Position numbers and translations under genes: made by a program. A stretch of DNA of 64,000 nucleotides from Prosthecobacter sp. (GTDB lineage: Bacteria > Verrucomicrobiota > Verrucomicrobiia > Verrucomicrobiales > Verrucomicrobiaceae): contig NZ_JAXMIH010000022.1 in the NCBI RefSeq assembly GCF_034366625.1, forward strand, positions 1 through 64,000. Reading direction: 5' to 3'. Each line of letters opens with the position of its first letter. Positions within the stretch are counted from its first letter, which is position 1. The notes under the pieces were generated by a model that made no database searches, was not told the origin of the DNA, and was given only the letters and a program-made list of their open reading frames with translations. This document shows positions 29,587 to 38,467 of the stretch, piece by piece.

Positions 29587-31443
29587 CTACCCCGGCGCAC
29601 GGCGGCCGAATTTGCGCTCCAGTTCGGCGGTGGAGATTTGCACCAGCGTGGGCCGCCCATGCGGGCAGCAGTAGGGCATTTCGCAGGCAAGAAGGTCTTT
29701 GAGCAGCCCCTGCAGTTCGGGAATGGAGAGCACGTCGTTGCTTTTGACGGAGGCACGGCAGGCGGTGGTGGCAATGGCGTCCTCGCTGAGGCGCAGTGAG
29801 GAGGACTTTGTGCTGAGGCTGCTGAGTTCTTCGATGACTTGGTCGAGCCACGCGGCAGGATCGTCGGTCTTTAAAAAAGCGGGCAGTGCCTCGGCCTTGA
29901 AGATGTTCGGGCCAAAGGGTTCGATCTCGATGCCCAGACGGCTGAGGGCGGCCTGATTTTGCTTCAGCAAATCGGCATCACGTGGTGTGGTTTGCAGGGT
30001 GACCGGCATCAGCAGTCGCTGACATGGGACACCACCCGTTTCGAGGGCGCGGCGGAACTTCTCAAAGTTCACCCGCTCATGCGCCGCGTGCTGATCCATC
30101 ATCACAAGGCCTTCTTTGCTTTCCATCAGAACGTAAAGCTTCTGCAAAACGCCGATGATGCGGAAATCGGGTGGTGACGGCGAACTTTCGGGTTCGAGAT
30201 CCGGTGCCGCGGCAGGTTTTTGGGCGGCCATTTGATCCTTATGCTGCGTTGCTGCCTTTGCTGAGGTGCGAATCGAAAGAGGTGTCGATTGAGAAGGTGC
30301 CGGAGTCGGCTCCAACTGGCACAAGGGGGCCGAGGAAGTTGCCACGGGCATGACGAACTGCTCTTGACGACTGATTGCAGGAGGCTGCCCGCCTGGCTTA
30401 GAGGAGGCGACGGGAGTGGGGCGCGCAGGCGCATGGCCTGTGGGCAGTTTGGTCGCGGTTTCGAGCGTGCGGCTCACGCATCGTGCGATGGCGTCACGAA
30501 CCCCGTTGCCATCATGAAAGCGGACTTCCTTTTTCGCCGGATGCACGTTCACATCGAAAGCGTGCGGGTCCATCTGGATGAACAGGAAAGTCACCGGATA
30601 CTGGCCTTTCATCAAGGCGGTATGAAAGCCCTCGCGCAGGCCATAGGAGATGCTAGGGCTCTCAATCGGACGCCCGTTCAGATACGTCGTCTGCATCTGC
30701 CGATTCGAGCGGCTCATGCCCGGGCCGCCGATGTAGCCGGACACGGTCACACCATGCAGCGTGGTTTCCTCGATTTTGAGCAGGCGTGAGGCCAGTTCAT
30801 CGCCCACCAGCCCCCGGATGCGCTCCAGCATGTCGCGCGTCGCCGGCAGGTGCAAAACGAGCTCACCATTGTGCGTGAGCGTGAAGGCTACCTGCGGATT
30901 GGCGATGGCGTGCAGGCGCAACTGCTGCTCCACATGCGCGAACTCGGTGTTTTCGGTCCTCAGGAACTTGCGGCGGGCCGGCACGTTGAAAAACAGCGAT
31001 CTTGCTTCGATGACGGTGCCGGGAGCGCCGCCATGATCACGCACGGCCATGAGTTTGCCGCCGTTCACCTCGATTTCGGTGCCGACAAGCGCCTCCTTCT
31101 CGCGTGTTGCGAGCCGAAAACGCGACACGCTGGCGATACTGGGCAGCGCCTCCCCGCGGAAACCGAAGGTGCAGATCGCTCCAAGGTCTTCCTTGGTGCG
31201 GATCTTGCTTGTCGCATGCCTTTCAAGACAAAGCATGGCATCTTCCCGGTCCATCCCGCTCCCGTCGTCCACAATGCGAATCATCGCGATGCCGCCGCGT
31301 TGTGCATGCACCTCGATGTGGCAGGCGCCGGCATCCAGGCTGTTCTCCACCAGTTCCCGCACCAAGGCAGCCGGGCGCTCCACGACCTCCCCCGCCGCCA
31401 CCTGGCTGGCGAGAGCATCTGGAAGAATGCGAATTTTGGACAT
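29587..31443 (-). CDS. mutL: DNA mismatch repair protein MutL
   Basis: The 618 residues have a GHKL ATPase N-terminus (AGEVVERPAALVRELVENSL, DDGSGM, RHATSKI, TFGFRGEALPSI) and the conserved FFNVPARRKFL and NVHPAKKEVRF. A proline- and alanine-rich linker (about residues 340-430) leads to the C-terminal dimerisation domain. That domain contains DQHAAHERVNFE, fitting the DQHAx2Ex4E endonuclease motif, along with ACRASVK and CPHGRPT. MutL here is therefore predicted to be a nicking type, as in bacteria without MutH. It links MutS recognition to strand removal. The gene is divergent from the IscA-type gene, with 135 bp between the two starts. Confidence 0.96.
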   Translation of the reverse strand: MSKIRILPDALASQVAAGEVVERPAALVRELVENSLDAGACHIEVHAQRGGIAMIRIVDDGSGMDREDAMLCLERHATSKIRTKEDLGAICTFGFRGEALPSIASVSRFRLATREKEALVGTEIEVNGGKLMAVRDHGGAPGTVIEARSLFFNVPARRKFLRTENTEFAHVEQQLRLHAIANPQVAFTLTHNGELVLHLPATRDMLERIRGLVGDELASRLLKIEETTLHGVTVSGYIGGPGMSRSNRQMQTTYLNGRPIESPSISYGLREGFHTALMKGQYPVTFLFIQMDPHAFDVNVHPAKKEVRFHDGNGVRDAIARCVSRTLETATKLPTGHAPARPTPVASSKPGGQPPAISRQEQFVMPVATSSAPLCQLEPTPAPSQSTPLSIRTSAKAATQHKDQMAAQKPAAAPDLEPESSPSPPDFRIIGVLQKLYVLMESKEGLVMMDQHAAHERVNFEKFRRALETGGVPCQRLLMPVTLQTTPRDADLLKQNQAALSRLGIEIEPFGPNIFKAEALPAFLKTDDPAAWLDQVIEELSSLSTKSSSLRLSEDAIATTACRASVKSNDVLSIPELQGLLKDLLACEMPYCCPHGRPTLVQISTAELERKFGRRAPG

Positions 31444-31578
31444 GAATCTCGATAAAGTGCGCGGTAAGAAGCGTAGCTCTGTTGCTTCAAGAAAACGTCA
31501 CATTGGACGCCGGGTGAGGAATTGCAATCCCCGCCGCCTCAAGCACCGAGACTTTGAAACGCGCCCTTTTTCTCCTTC

Positions 31579-31911
31579 ATGATTTCCCTTACCTCCAGCG
31601 CCGTCGAACATCTCAAATCTCTCATTGCGGAGAAAAGCGCTGTCTCCTCCACCGGCCTGCGTCTGCGTGTGGAGAAAGGCGGGTGTGCGGGCATGCAGTA
31701 TGTGATGGCGCTGGACGAGTCCCGCCCAGATGACGTCGTGCAAACAGAGAACGGCGTCTCAATCATCATCGACCATGAAAGCCTGGGCTATCTGCGTGGG
31801 TGTCAGATTGATTACGTCGATTCGCTTTCCGACGCCGGATTCAAGCTCACCAATCCGAACGCCGCGCGAAGCTGTGGCTGTGGCACTTCTTTTGAGCCTC
31901 AGACCGCCTAA
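31579..31911 (+). CDS. Iron-sulfur cluster assembly/carrier protein, IscA/ErpA (HesB) family
   Basis: The 110 residues match the A-type carrier family throughout: ISLTSSAVEHLKSLI at the start, LRLRVEKGGCAGMQYVM, GVSIIIDHESLGYLRGCQID, GFKLTNPNA, and the terminal RSCGCGTSF. The three conserved cysteines (GGC, and CGC near the end) that hold an Fe-S cluster or iron are present. No other isc or suf gene is in the window, so whether it acts as IscA, SufA or ErpA cannot be told from context. It is transcribed away from mutL. Confidence 0.93.
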   Translation: MISLTSSAVEHLKSLIAEKSAVSSTGLRLRVEKGGCAGMQYVMALDESRPDDVVQTENGVSIIIDHESLGYLRGCQIDYVDSLSDAGFKLTNPNAARSCGCGTSFEPQTA

Positions 31912-31983
31912 CAACTTGATGACAATTGAAGCAAACTTGTTGCCAACTTATTCACAAAATTTCCTTTTCAAATTCAGCCAATC

Positions 31984-32014
31984 TTGTAGAATTTGAACAA
32001 TTCCATTCTATAAA
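31984..32014 (+). promoter_or_regulatory. Possible promoter upstream of the 264-aa membrane protein
   Basis: The 127 bp between the IscA-type gene and the next gene are strikingly AT-rich for this genome. They contain TTGTAG (31984-31989) and TATAAA (32009-32014) with a 19-bp spacer, about 25 bp before the ATG at 32039. The spacer is long for a sigma-70 promoter, so this is only a suggestion. Confidence 0.3.
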
Positions 32015-32038
32015 AACTAAAAATTTCGCAATTCTGCC

Positions 32039-32833
32039 ATGCAAATACGATTCTTGAGCGACGGAAATGAGTACCGCTCCTATGGAGGCGGGAGTTTTTC
32101 CAAGAAGAAAGACTCCGGTGGTATCTTTTGGTGGACGATCCTGATCACACTGCTGATGGGCTTCGCCACTTTCTGCTGGTTCTTTAGCATCATGGTGTTC
32201 GCACACCCTGAAAAGCCGTTCAATTATCGTGTGCTCGCACGCTTCGACAAACTCGATCCGCTGCGCAAGTTTACCAACTACACCGTGCCACAGGGCAAGT
32301 TCCTCCCTGCGCGTGACTTGCTCGCTGAGTTCTACGCCTTCTCGGGCGAGCAACTCGCTGTGAAAAATGATCTCCTCAAGCGCTCCTACATTCGCAACTA
32401 CAAGCAGGAGCAGCCGCTCTATGTCAAAGGTTCCTTCCAGGTGGTCAATGCACGCCCTCTTACCACGAGTGATGTCATCACCGAAGGCTGGGTGGTGCGT
32501 GCACGCTCCACGGAAATCGAAGATGTCGATATTGAAATCGTTCTTCCTGGCAACAAGGACGAGGCCGATCCCTACCAGGTGGGAGACACGCTGGTGCTGG
32601 ATCAGAAGAGCACCTTCGCGGCTGCCCTGCATGTGCAGAAGTTCGACCAGGAGCGCGTTTGTGTGACGCTCATGCCTCTCGCCTATCAAGGCTTTGCCGC
32701 CAAGGATGGCAAGCAGTTCCAGATGAAACCTCCCGTAAAGCTCAACATGGACGCCTACTGGCCGCTCACACGCGATCCTGGTGCCGCCGTGCTGGAAAAC
32801 TCCGCCGACAAGGTGGTGGTAAAACAAGACTGA
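32039..32833 (+). CDS. Conserved hypothetical membrane-anchored protein (264 aa)
   Basis: I do not recognise the family. The protein has a short basic, glycine-rich N-terminus (GGGSFSKKKDSGG), one strong membrane helix (about residues 29-53, IFWWTILITLLMGFATFCWF), and an extracytoplasmic remainder of about 210 residues with no cysteine pair or lipobox. The C-terminal part looks like mixed alpha/beta. It sits alone between the IscA-type gene and the RfaE2-PurN fusion, with its own AT-rich upstream region and a terminator directly after it, so it is probably a single-gene transcript. An envelope role is inferred only from its topology. Confidence 0.75.
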   Translation: MQIRFLSDGNEYRSYGGGSFSKKKDSGGIFWWTILITLLMGFATFCWFFSIMVFAHPEKPFNYRVLARFDKLDPLRKFTNYTVPQGKFLPARDLLAEFYAFSGEQLAVKNDLLKRSYIRNYKQEQPLYVKGSFQVVNARPLTTSDVITEGWVVRARSTEIEDVDIEIVLPGNKDEADPYQVGDTLVLDQKSTFAAALHVQKFDQERVCVTLMPLAYQGFAAKDGKQFQMKPPVKLNMDAYWPLTRDPGAAVLENSADKVVVKQD

Positions 32834-32860
32834 AGACAATCATCCACGATTTTGCACGAG

Positions 32861-32887
32861 GCGGAAGGCATTGCCTTCCGCTTTTTG
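32861..32887 (+). terminator. Rho-independent terminator
   Basis: The inverted repeat GCGGAAGGCA/TTGCCTTCCGC (32861-32881) forms a near-perfect 10-bp stem and is followed by TTTTTG. It lies 27 bp after the stop codon of the 264-residue gene and before the RfaE2-PurN fusion. Confidence 0.85.
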
Positions 32888-32963
32888 TTGGGTTCGTTTC
32901 ATCGTCCTGCATTTCGGATCGCTCGTTCCTTGCATCCGTTCAGGTTCACGCCATTAGCAAGGC

Positions 32964-34073
32964 ATGCCTGCCGACTATACACCTGCCACCATTGCCGACG
33001 TCCGGCGGCTGCGTGACACCTTGGATCAGCAGGGCAGGAAACTGGTGTTCACCAACGGTTGTTTCGACCTCCTGCACGCAGGACATGTGCGTTATCTTGA
33101 GCAGGCGCGTGCTTTGGGCGATGCCATGGTCATTGCTTTGAACTCGGATCAGTCCGTACGCACACTTAAAGGCCCGGACCGTCCGCTCAACCATCAAAAT
33201 GACCGTGCCGAGGTGCTCTCCGCGTTGCGTGCTGTGGATGCGGTCGTGATCTTCGATGACGAACGCGCCACACTACTCATCGACGCCATCCGCCCGCATG
33301 TGTATGCCAAAGGCGGAGATTACACGGTCGATTCCTTGAATCGTGAAGAACGCGCGGCGCTGGAAAACGCAGGAACCCAGATCTGCATCCTGCCTCTGGT
33401 TCCCGGCCGCTCCACCACCAGCACGATCAACAAGATGCTCGGCAGTGGCAATGCGGGTGCATGCGAAAGCAAGCTCCGCATCGCCGTCCTTGGTTCTGGT
33501 GAAGGCTCCAACCTCCGAGCCATCATCGCTGCGATTCAATCCAGCGCGCTCATTGCCGAAATTGCCATCACGCTCAGTGATCAAGCGGACTCAAACTTCC
33601 TCAAGATTGCTCGCGAAGCCGGACTGACAGCCCAGTTCGTCGATGGCGGCCCCAATCCGCGCAGACTGAGTGATGCGGCACAAAAGGAAATCTTTGAGCA
33701 TCTCGAACGTGCTCGTGTGGATGTCGTCGTGCTCGCTGGTTTTATGCGCATTCTCAAGGAGCCGGTGATCGGTGCTTACCAAGGTCGCATCGTGAACGTC
33801 CACCCCTCCTTGTTGCCCAAACACAAAGGCGCGAGCGCTCCGCAACTCGCGATTGACGCCGGCGACAGCGAGACAGGTTGCAGCGTGCATCTCGTCACCT
33901 CAGAGATCGATGCAGGGCTCATTCTCGCGCAGGCGAAGGTGCCCGTGCTCTCTGGTGACACCGCCGAGACGTTGCATGCGCGCATTAAAATCGAGGAGCA
34001 CAAACTCCTGCCTCAAGTGCTGAACGAGTGGCGCGAGCGTGGCCTGCCCGTGCGAGGTGCGGGAGTCCCATGA
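32964..34073 (+). CDS. Fusion: RfaE2/HldE-type nucleotidyltransferase + PurN GAR formyltransferase (369 aa)
   Basis: One uninterrupted frame encodes two enzymes. Residues 1-160 are an RfaE2-like cytidylyltransferase-fold domain: FTNGCFDLLHAGHVRYL with the HxGH motif at 38-41, ALNSDQSVRTLKG, YAKGGDY, and the closing GRSTTSTINKML. This family adenylylates heptose 1-phosphate for lipopolysaccharide. Residues 170-369 are PurN: AVLGSGEGSNLRAI, VLAGFMRIL, VNVHPSLLP with Asn278 and His280, and SEIDAG with Asp316, the catalytic trio. PurN transfers formyl from 10-formyl-THF to GAR in purine synthesis. The linker is about 10 residues (GSGNAGACES). Both active sites look complete. The stop overlaps the helicase start by 4 bp (ATGA), so they are translationally coupled. 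The pairing of pathways is odd, and the nucleotidyltransferase substrate could differ from heptose. Confidence 0.88.
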   Translation: MPADYTPATIADVRRLRDTLDQQGRKLVFTNGCFDLLHAGHVRYLEQARALGDAMVIALNSDQSVRTLKGPDRPLNHQNDRAEVLSALRAVDAVVIFDDERATLLIDAIRPHVYAKGGDYTVDSLNREERAALENAGTQICILPLVPGRSTTSTINKMLGSGNAGACESKLRIAVLGSGEGSNLRAIIAAIQSSALIAEIAITLSDQADSNFLKIAREAGLTAQFVDGGPNPRRLSDAAQKEIFEHLERARVDVVVLAGFMRILKEPVIGAYQGRIVNVHPSLLPKHKGASAPQLAIDAGDSETGCSVHLVTSEIDAGLILAQAKVPVLSGDTAETLHARIKIEEHKLLPQVLNEWRERGLPVRGAGVP

Positions 34074-36076
34074 GCAGTTTCACCGGCACGCTCAATCACC
34101 AGCAGCGCGAGGCAGCCACTCACATCCACGGCCCGTTGCTCATTCTCGCTGGCGCAGGAACCGGCAAGACGCGCGTGCTCACCGCGCGCATTAGTTACAT
34201 GGTGAATGAAGGGATCGATCCGAAAAACATCCTTTCCGTCACCTTCACCAACAAGGCCGCCACTGAAATGCGCGAGCGCGTCAAAGGCATGGTGCGCGAC
34301 GGCCTTGGCAAAAAAGTCGTTCTTGGCACCTTCCACGCTTTTTGCGCACGCCTACTACGCGAGTTCGCTTCGCACGTCGGCTACAAGAACAATTTCGTCA
34401 TCTACAGCCAGAGCGAGCAGGAAAGTCTGCTCAAAAAAGTGCTCCAGGGCCTCCTCGTCAAAGACGAGACGCTTGATCCCTCCGCCGCGCTCTCGCGCAT
34501 CAGCAAATCGAAGAACGACGGCAAAAGCCTCGGCGATCCGCAGCACAGTCTCGATGCCGCCGTCATGGAGAAATACATGGATGAGATGCGCGGCCTGAAC
34601 GTCATGGACTTCGACGATTTGCTCGTTCTCGGCGTGCGTTTGCTTGAAGATCATGCCGATGTTCGCGCCACCGTGCAGAGCAGGCATCACTACGTCATGG
34701 TGGACGAGTTCCAGGACACCAACTCGCTCCAGATGCGCCTGCTGCGCGCGCTGGTTCCCGCGCCTTACAACGTCTGTGTCGTGGGTGATGACGATCAGAG
34801 CATCTACGGCTGGCGTGGTGCCGAGATCACCAACATCACCGAGTTCGAAAACTTCTTCCCCAATCCGCATGTCGTGAAGCTGGAGGAGAATTATCGCAGC
34901 ACCACGGCCATTCTTCACACCGCGAACAGCCTCATCAAAAACAACGCGGGTCGTCGTCCCAAATCACTGTGGAGCCGCAATCCGGGCGCTGAACCCGTGC
35001 GCCTCATTGCCACGCAGGATGAAAAGGAGGAGGCCGACATGATCGCGAAAGAGGTCGAAACGGCCCACTTTGCGAACAAGCAATCACTGGAGGATTTCGC
35101 CGTGCTCTTCCGCACCAACGACCAGTCACGCGTGTTGGAGCAGGCCTTCCGTCAGCGCAAAATCCCGTACCGCGTCGTTGGTGCGCGCAGTTTCTTTGAT
35201 CGTCGCGAGGTGAAGGACATCCTTTGCTATCTCTCCGTCCTGCACAATCCGCACGATGACATCAGTCTCTTGCGTGTGTTGAACACACCCACGCGCGGTA
35301 TTGGCAGCGCCACCGCCGAACTTGCGCGCGAACGCAGCATGGAGAAGCACCACAGCGTCTGGGTCGCCCTCTGTGATGAAGATTTCCTGCGTCAGATCCC
35401 CGAGAAGGCACGCAATGCCATCCGCACCTTCACGCGTCTCATCAGCAAGTTCTCCGGCCCGGCTAACACGCAGGGCACCCAGCTCGTGCAGATGGCCGAA
35501 GCGCTCATCCTCGAAGTCGGCTACATGGAACACCTCAAAAAGGCCGCCAAGGAGCCCGAAGACTTCGCCGGTTGGGAAAACGGCCTCAAGGAGCTCCTAA
35601 AGAGCCTCGCCGGCTACGAAGAACGCAATCGCGCTGGAGGCCTCGGCGGCTTCCTCGATGAAATCAGCCTCAACGACGAACGCGAAGAGAAGGACGACAT
35701 CGAAAAGAAAAAAGGTGTGTGCTTGATCACCATGCACGCCTCCAAAGGTCTCGAATTTCCCGTCGTTTACCTCCCCGGCGTCGAGCAGGGCATCCTCCCG
35801 CACAAGCGCAGCTTTGATGAGGGGCGCGTCGATGAGGAGCGCCGTTTGTTCTACGTCGGCATCACCCGGGCCAAGCAGAAGCTCACGCTCAGTCACACTC
35901 GTACGCGCATGAAGTGGGGCCAGAAGCAGACCAGCATGCCCAGCACCTTCCTCAAGGAACTTGACCGCAAATACGTCGAGGAGCTCGATTACACCCGCCA
36001 CATGAACGAAACCGTGACGCAGGAAGAAAACACCAACTTCTTTTCCGGTCTGCGTGCCATGCTCGCGGAGAAGTAG
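34070..36076 (+). CDS. UvrD/PcrA/Rep-family superfamily 1A DNA helicase (668 aa)
   Basis: I start at the ATG at 34070 (MSSFTGTLNHQQREA), which overlaps the previous stop as ATGA and has GGGAG 4 bp upstream; the frame itself opens 14 codons earlier. SF1A motifs are in order: the Q-motif LNHQQREA, Walker A AGAGTGKT, TFTNKAATEMRERV, VDEFQDTN, DDDQSIYGWRGAE, ENYRST, SKGLEFPVVYLPG, and YVGITRAKQKL. The length (PcrA is about 720, Rep about 670) and lack of a long C-terminal Tudor tail make Rep-like or PcrA-like both possible. It should unwind DNA 3' to 5' in repair or replication restart. Confidence 0.93.
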   Translation: MSSFTGTLNHQQREAATHIHGPLLILAGAGTGKTRVLTARISYMVNEGIDPKNILSVTFTNKAATEMRERVKGMVRDGLGKKVVLGTFHAFCARLLREFASHVGYKNNFVIYSQSEQESLLKKVLQGLLVKDETLDPSAALSRISKSKNDGKSLGDPQHSLDAAVMEKYMDEMRGLNVMDFDDLLVLGVRLLEDHADVRATVQSRHHYVMVDEFQDTNSLQMRLLRALVPAPYNVCVVGDDDQSIYGWRGAEITNITEFENFFPNPHVVKLEENYRSTTAILHTANSLIKNNAGRRPKSLWSRNPGAEPVRLIATQDEKEEADMIAKEVETAHFANKQSLEDFAVLFRTNDQSRVLEQAFRQRKIPYRVVGARSFFDRREVKDILCYLSVLHNPHDDISLLRVLNTPTRGIGSATAELARERSMEKHHSVWVALCDEDFLRQIPEKARNAIRTFTRLISKFSGPANTQGTQLVQMAEALILEVGYMEHLKKAAKEPEDFAGWENGLKELLKSLAGYEERNRAGGLGGFLDEISLNDEREEKDDIEKKKGVCLITMHASKGLEFPVVYLPGVEQGILPHKRSFDEGRVDEERRLFYVGITRAKQKLTLSHTRTRMKWGQKQTSMPSTFLKELDRKYVEELDYTRHMNETVTQEENTNFFSGLRAMLAEK

Positions 36077-36103
36077 CGGGTGATCGCGTTGGTGAGATGT
36101 CGC

Positions 36104-37747
36104 ATGTCCTCTTCACGTCTCCAGTTTCAGCTCGAAGCCCAGGCCATCGGCTCCAAGGCCCGTGCCGCGACCTTTCGTACGCTGCATGGCGAGATCAAAT
36201 CGCCGCTGTTCATGCCTGTGGGCACGCAGGCGACGGTGAAGGCGCAGACACCGGAGTCGTTGCATGCCTCGGGCTCGCAGATCCTGCTGGCGAACACGTA
36301 TCATCTGCTGCTGCGGCCCGGACCGGAGGTGTTTCAGAAGCTGGGCGGCATTCATCGCTTCATGGACTGGCCGGGCTCCGTGCTCACGGACTCCGGCGGC
36401 TATCAAATCTTCTCGCTGCCGCATTCGCGGTCGATGACGGAGGAAGGCGCGGTGTTTCAAAGCTATGTGGATGGTAAGCGCATCCTGCTCAGTCCCGAGC
36501 TGAGCATCCAGACGCAGCGCGCCATCGGCAGCGACATCATGATGGTGCTCGATCAGTGCATTCCGTCCACGGCCGATGAGAAAACCGCGCGCGCCGCGTT
36601 GCAAGTCACGCAACGCTGGGCCGTGCGCAGCCTCGCGGCACGCGAGGACTCGCAGCAGTCGATGTTTGGTATCGTGCAGGGCGCGTTGTATCCGCATCTG
36701 CGACGTGAGAGCGCGGAGGGGCTGATGCAGATCGAATTCGACGGCTTCGCCATCGGCGGACTGGCCGTGGGGGAGAAAAAGAACGAGCGTGAGGACGTGT
36801 GCGAGCTGACTGCCGCTCTGCTGCCGCAGGATCGCCCGCGCTACCTCATGGGCGTGGGCACGCCGCTGGATGTGCTGGAGGCGGTGCATCGCGGCGTGGA
36901 CATGTTTGACTGCATCATCCCCACACAGGTGGCGAAGCGCGGCTCCTGCTTCACCTCTCGCGGCATGGTCGAGCTGCGGCGCTCCGTGTACAAATTCAGC
37001 GAGGATCGCCTTGATCCCGCCTGCACCTGTCCCGTGTGCGCCAGGCACTCGCGCGCGTATCTGCATCACCTTACCAAGACACAGGAGCCGCTCGGCTGGC
37101 AGCTCGTCGGCCAGCACAACATCCACTTCTACCACCAGCTCATGCGCGAGATCCGCCAGAGCATCCTGGAAGATCGCTTCCTGCCGCTCTACCGCGAGAA
37201 GCGCGAGATTCTGTCCATCGAGGACATCGATCACCCCGTCAGCCATCCGAAACGCAACGCCTCCAAGCCGAGGCACGCGGGCGACTACGAGCTGCATGGC
37301 GATCCACCCGCCATCCGCCACATCAGTTCCGGCCGCACGATCTCCACGACGGTTCAAATCGATCCAGCGCGTGAATCACAGCTCATCCAGCTCCTGCGCC
37401 AGCCGGCGGATGCGCCGCCGCTGATCGTCTGGGACATGGACATCGGTGCCGCTGCCGCTGCGATGTCCGTCATCCTCACCTATGAAGCCGAGGCCGCCAA
37501 AGGCCCCGTGCGTCCGCTGCACCTCGTCAGCTTCACCGACGATCTCGCGCCCCTCCGCCTTGCCCTCAGCCACAAACGCCACTTCCCCTACCTGCGCCAC
37601 GGTGCCGCCGACACGCTGGCGCTTCGTGGTGCGTGGGAGTCACGCTACTGCATCGGCTTGAAGTGGACTTTGGTGAATGGCTGCGGCGAAGACATGCGCG
37701 CGCAGGCTCCAGGCCCGCCGGAGGTGGTGTTGGGAGAAATGAAGTAG
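36104..37747 (+). CDS. tgt: tRNA-guanine transglycosylase with C-terminal MnmC/DUF752-like extension (547 aa)
   Basis: The ATG at 36104 has GGTGAG 7 bp upstream and gives MSSSRLQFQLEAQA. Residues 1 to about 375 are a Tgt: LLANTYHLLLRPG, VLTDSGGYQIFSL (general acid Asp), FAIGGLAVGE, the nucleophile Asp in DMFDCIIPT, and zinc ligands CTCPVC with a following His. Tgt inserts preQ1 or queuine at G34 of tRNA. Tgt usually ends near 370-380 residues. Here about 160 more residues follow, with LIVWDMDIGAAAAAMSVIL, RPLHLVSFTDDLAPL and HFPYLRHG, which resemble the MnmC-type SAM methyltransferase fold (DUF752). It ends at EVVLGEMK before the aspartate-proline stretch I would expect, so it may be a shortened domain. 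The usual PTR after the nucleophile is PTQ here. Confidence 0.9.
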   Translation: MSSSRLQFQLEAQAIGSKARAATFRTLHGEIKSPLFMPVGTQATVKAQTPESLHASGSQILLANTYHLLLRPGPEVFQKLGGIHRFMDWPGSVLTDSGGYQIFSLPHSRSMTEEGAVFQSYVDGKRILLSPELSIQTQRAIGSDIMMVLDQCIPSTADEKTARAALQVTQRWAVRSLAAREDSQQSMFGIVQGALYPHLRRESAEGLMQIEFDGFAIGGLAVGEKKNEREDVCELTAALLPQDRPRYLMGVGTPLDVLEAVHRGVDMFDCIIPTQVAKRGSCFTSRGMVELRRSVYKFSEDRLDPACTCPVCARHSRAYLHHLTKTQEPLGWQLVGQHNIHFYHQLMREIRQSILEDRFLPLYREKREILSIEDIDHPVSHPKRNASKPRHAGDYELHGDPPAIRHISSGRTISTTVQIDPARESQLIQLLRQPADAPPLIVWDMDIGAAAAAMSVILTYEAEAAKGPVRPLHLVSFTDDLAPLRLALSHKRHFPYLRHGAADTLALRGAWESRYCIGLKWTLVNGCGEDMRAQAPGPPEVVLGEMK

Positions 37748-37759
37748 CGCGGTCAAAGC

Positions 37760-38045
37760 AGTCAATTTCGTCGAAGATGGAGAACCACCGGGTTTCAAAC
37801 CCAAAGGGTTTGCGCCATACAGCCCAAGGGTGCCGAGCCTTGGCGAGGCTCCCTTGGGAACATCGAGACGAATTCCCTTCCAGATCATCGGACCACAACG
37901 TGGTCCCGTCAGGCTCGGCGTTGTCACAAGACCATTCGAGTGCCGGAACCTCGTTGAGGTTCATGAACAGAAGAAACGCACTTGCTAAGGCTCGGCACCC
38001 TGGGGCTGCAAGCCGGAAGGCCCTTGGCCTTCAATTCTACCCTTC
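37760..38045. repeat. Dispersed structured repeat with several short hairpins
   Basis: This 326-bp gap has no gene but is packed with inverted repeats. CCCAAGGG/CCCTTGGG with inner GAGCC/GGCTC spans 37823-37858. GGACCAC-AAC-GTGGTCC spans 37890-37906. GAACCTC/GAGGTTC spans 37946-37962. GAAGGCC-CTT-GGCCTTC spans 38016-38032. The phrase aaggctcggcaccc near 37987 echoes the reverse complement of the 37823 hairpin region. From memory, similar text is repeated between genes in Verrucomicrobiota and Planctomycetota, but I cannot search for copies here. Reverse-strand open frames over it are shadows. Confidence 0.6.
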
Positions 38046-38073
38046 GCTCTTAGCCCTCCGCCCCATGCTTGCT

Positions 38074-38331
38074 TCACTTGCTGACATCAATGTCATGCGT
38101 CTTCACCGGCGGCTTGGCGTCCTCGCCCTTGCGGCGGAAGAGATGGCCGACATTGAGGCCGAAGTAGGCCAGGCAGTTGATCAGCAGACCCGTGGCCGCC
38201 GCTTCATCCAGATTGCCAAAGATCGGGATGTTGTCAGGAATGAACTCCGCCACCCCAAAGCCGATGTTCAGCAAATACATGGCCGAGATGATGCCGGAGG
38301 CAAGCACCAGAAGATCGCGAATCAGTTTCAT
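38074..38331 (-). CDS. Small membrane protein, DUF1232-like (85 aa)
   Basis: The protein has two hydrophobic helices (about 5-27 and 46-64) around the phrase FIPDNIPIFGNLDEAAATGLL. This closely follows the DUF1232/YkvA pattern, D.IPdfiPvlG.lDdaa. The C-terminus is charged (FRRKGEDAKPPVKTHD). The role of the family is unknown. It stands alone between the structured repeat and the nucleotidyltransferase pair. Confidence 0.7.
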   Translation of the reverse strand: MKLIRDLLVLASGIISAMYLLNIGFGVAEFIPDNIPIFGNLDEAAATGLLINCLAYFGLNVGHLFRRKGEDAKPPVKTHDIDVSK

Positions 38332-38467
38332 GGGAAGTTTGTGGGGGAATATGGGGCAGTCTGCACACGCTTCTCGCGTTGTCTCACAAAGTTCACGCCT
38401 TCATGCACTGGCTGACGTGCCATCGGGCCAACCTGCGGAGTTAGAATCCCATGAGAGCGATCCGATC

